64,000 nucleotides of DNA from DASSQJ01 sp963773655 (GTDB lineage: Bacteria; Actinomycetota; Actinomycetes; Actinomycetales; Dermatophilaceae): contig CAVZBX010000005.1 in assembly GCA_963773655.1 (NCBI GenBank), forward strand, positions 678,659 to 742,658, read 5' to 3'. Positions 63,993 through 64,000 of the stretch are shown here, one piece after another. The position numbers were made by a program, and so were the translations under genes. Position 1 is the stretch's first letter; the number at the start of each line of letters is the position of its first letter. The notes beneath the pieces are model-generated. The model was not told the DNA's origin, searched no databases, and saw only the letters and a program-made list of their open reading frames with translations.

Positions 63993-64000
63993 CTGCACGG

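Overview
This window reads as chromosomal DNA of a very GC-rich Gram-positive actinobacterium. That is an inference from gene order and protein types: tRNA-Trp/secE/nusG/rplK/rplA, rpmG followed by two MaoC-type dehydratases and murB, IcmF, a form II CoxL-like oxidase, and DUF5709, DUF202 and DUF4212 proteins. A Micrococcales (Intrasporangiaceae-like) host fits best, but the species cannot be named from the sequence alone. No integrase, insertion sequence, phage module or CRISPR array was seen.

Layout. 1-8.8 kb (minus strand): the transcription/translation block tRNA-Trp, secE, nusG, rplK, rplA, then three membrane-protein genes (DUF7144-like, AI-2E family, HdeD/DUF308) placed between rplA and the rplJ-rplL unit, then the first 517 codons of rpoB. 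8.9-12.6 kb (plus): an Rv3722c-like aspartate aminotransferase, a DUF5709 protein, adenosine deaminase and a small helix-turn-helix protein. 12.7-20.2 kb (minus): a secreted peptide coupled to an SCO4226-like protein, a large LuxR-type ATPase regulator, murB, two MaoC-type dehydratases, rpmG, tRNA-Met, tRNA-Thr, a BtuF-like protein and an SDR dehydrogenase. 20.4-22.3 kb (plus): a secreted peptide, endonuclease IV and a GNAT enzyme. 22.4-30.3 kb (minus): fused isobutyryl-CoA mutase, an APH-type kinase, a DUF4173 membrane protein and a two-component system. 30.4-41.7 kb: a GlxA/AraC regulator, then a form II carbon-monoxide-dehydrogenase-like cluster (coxG, coxM, coxL, coxS) with maturation genes (xdhC, coxE, coxD, a MocA-like cytidylyltransferase) and two DUF202 proteins. 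41.8-53.7 kb: a YcaQ-like winged-helix protein, a DUF4212/SSS symporter pair, an 1837-residue single-chain acyl-CoA carboxylase, a YihY-type protein and a second AI-2E protein. 53.8-60.7 kb (plus): a urate/allantoin operon headed by malate synthase. 61-63.9 kb: a sulfatase with an N-terminal DUF1269-like domain.

How it fits together. The urate operon forms a route urate -> hydroxyisourate -> OHCU -> allantoin -> allantoate -> ureidoglycine products, with malate synthase at its head ready to consume the glyoxylate that pathway releases. The cox block holds all three catalytic subunits plus the AAA/VWA pair, XdhC and a cytidylyltransferase needed to mature a molybdenum hydroxylase. Translational coupling by 1-4 nt overlaps is common throughout.

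Caution. Two stretches (about 29.2-33.9 kb and 54.5-59.4 kb) are full of single-base frameshifts, nearly all +1. Protein motifs stay intact across the breaks, so these look like sequence errors or very recent lesions rather than old decay. The affected genes are typed as pseudogene here, but most are probably intact in the organism. All identifications are by eye from motifs and synteny; no database search was run.
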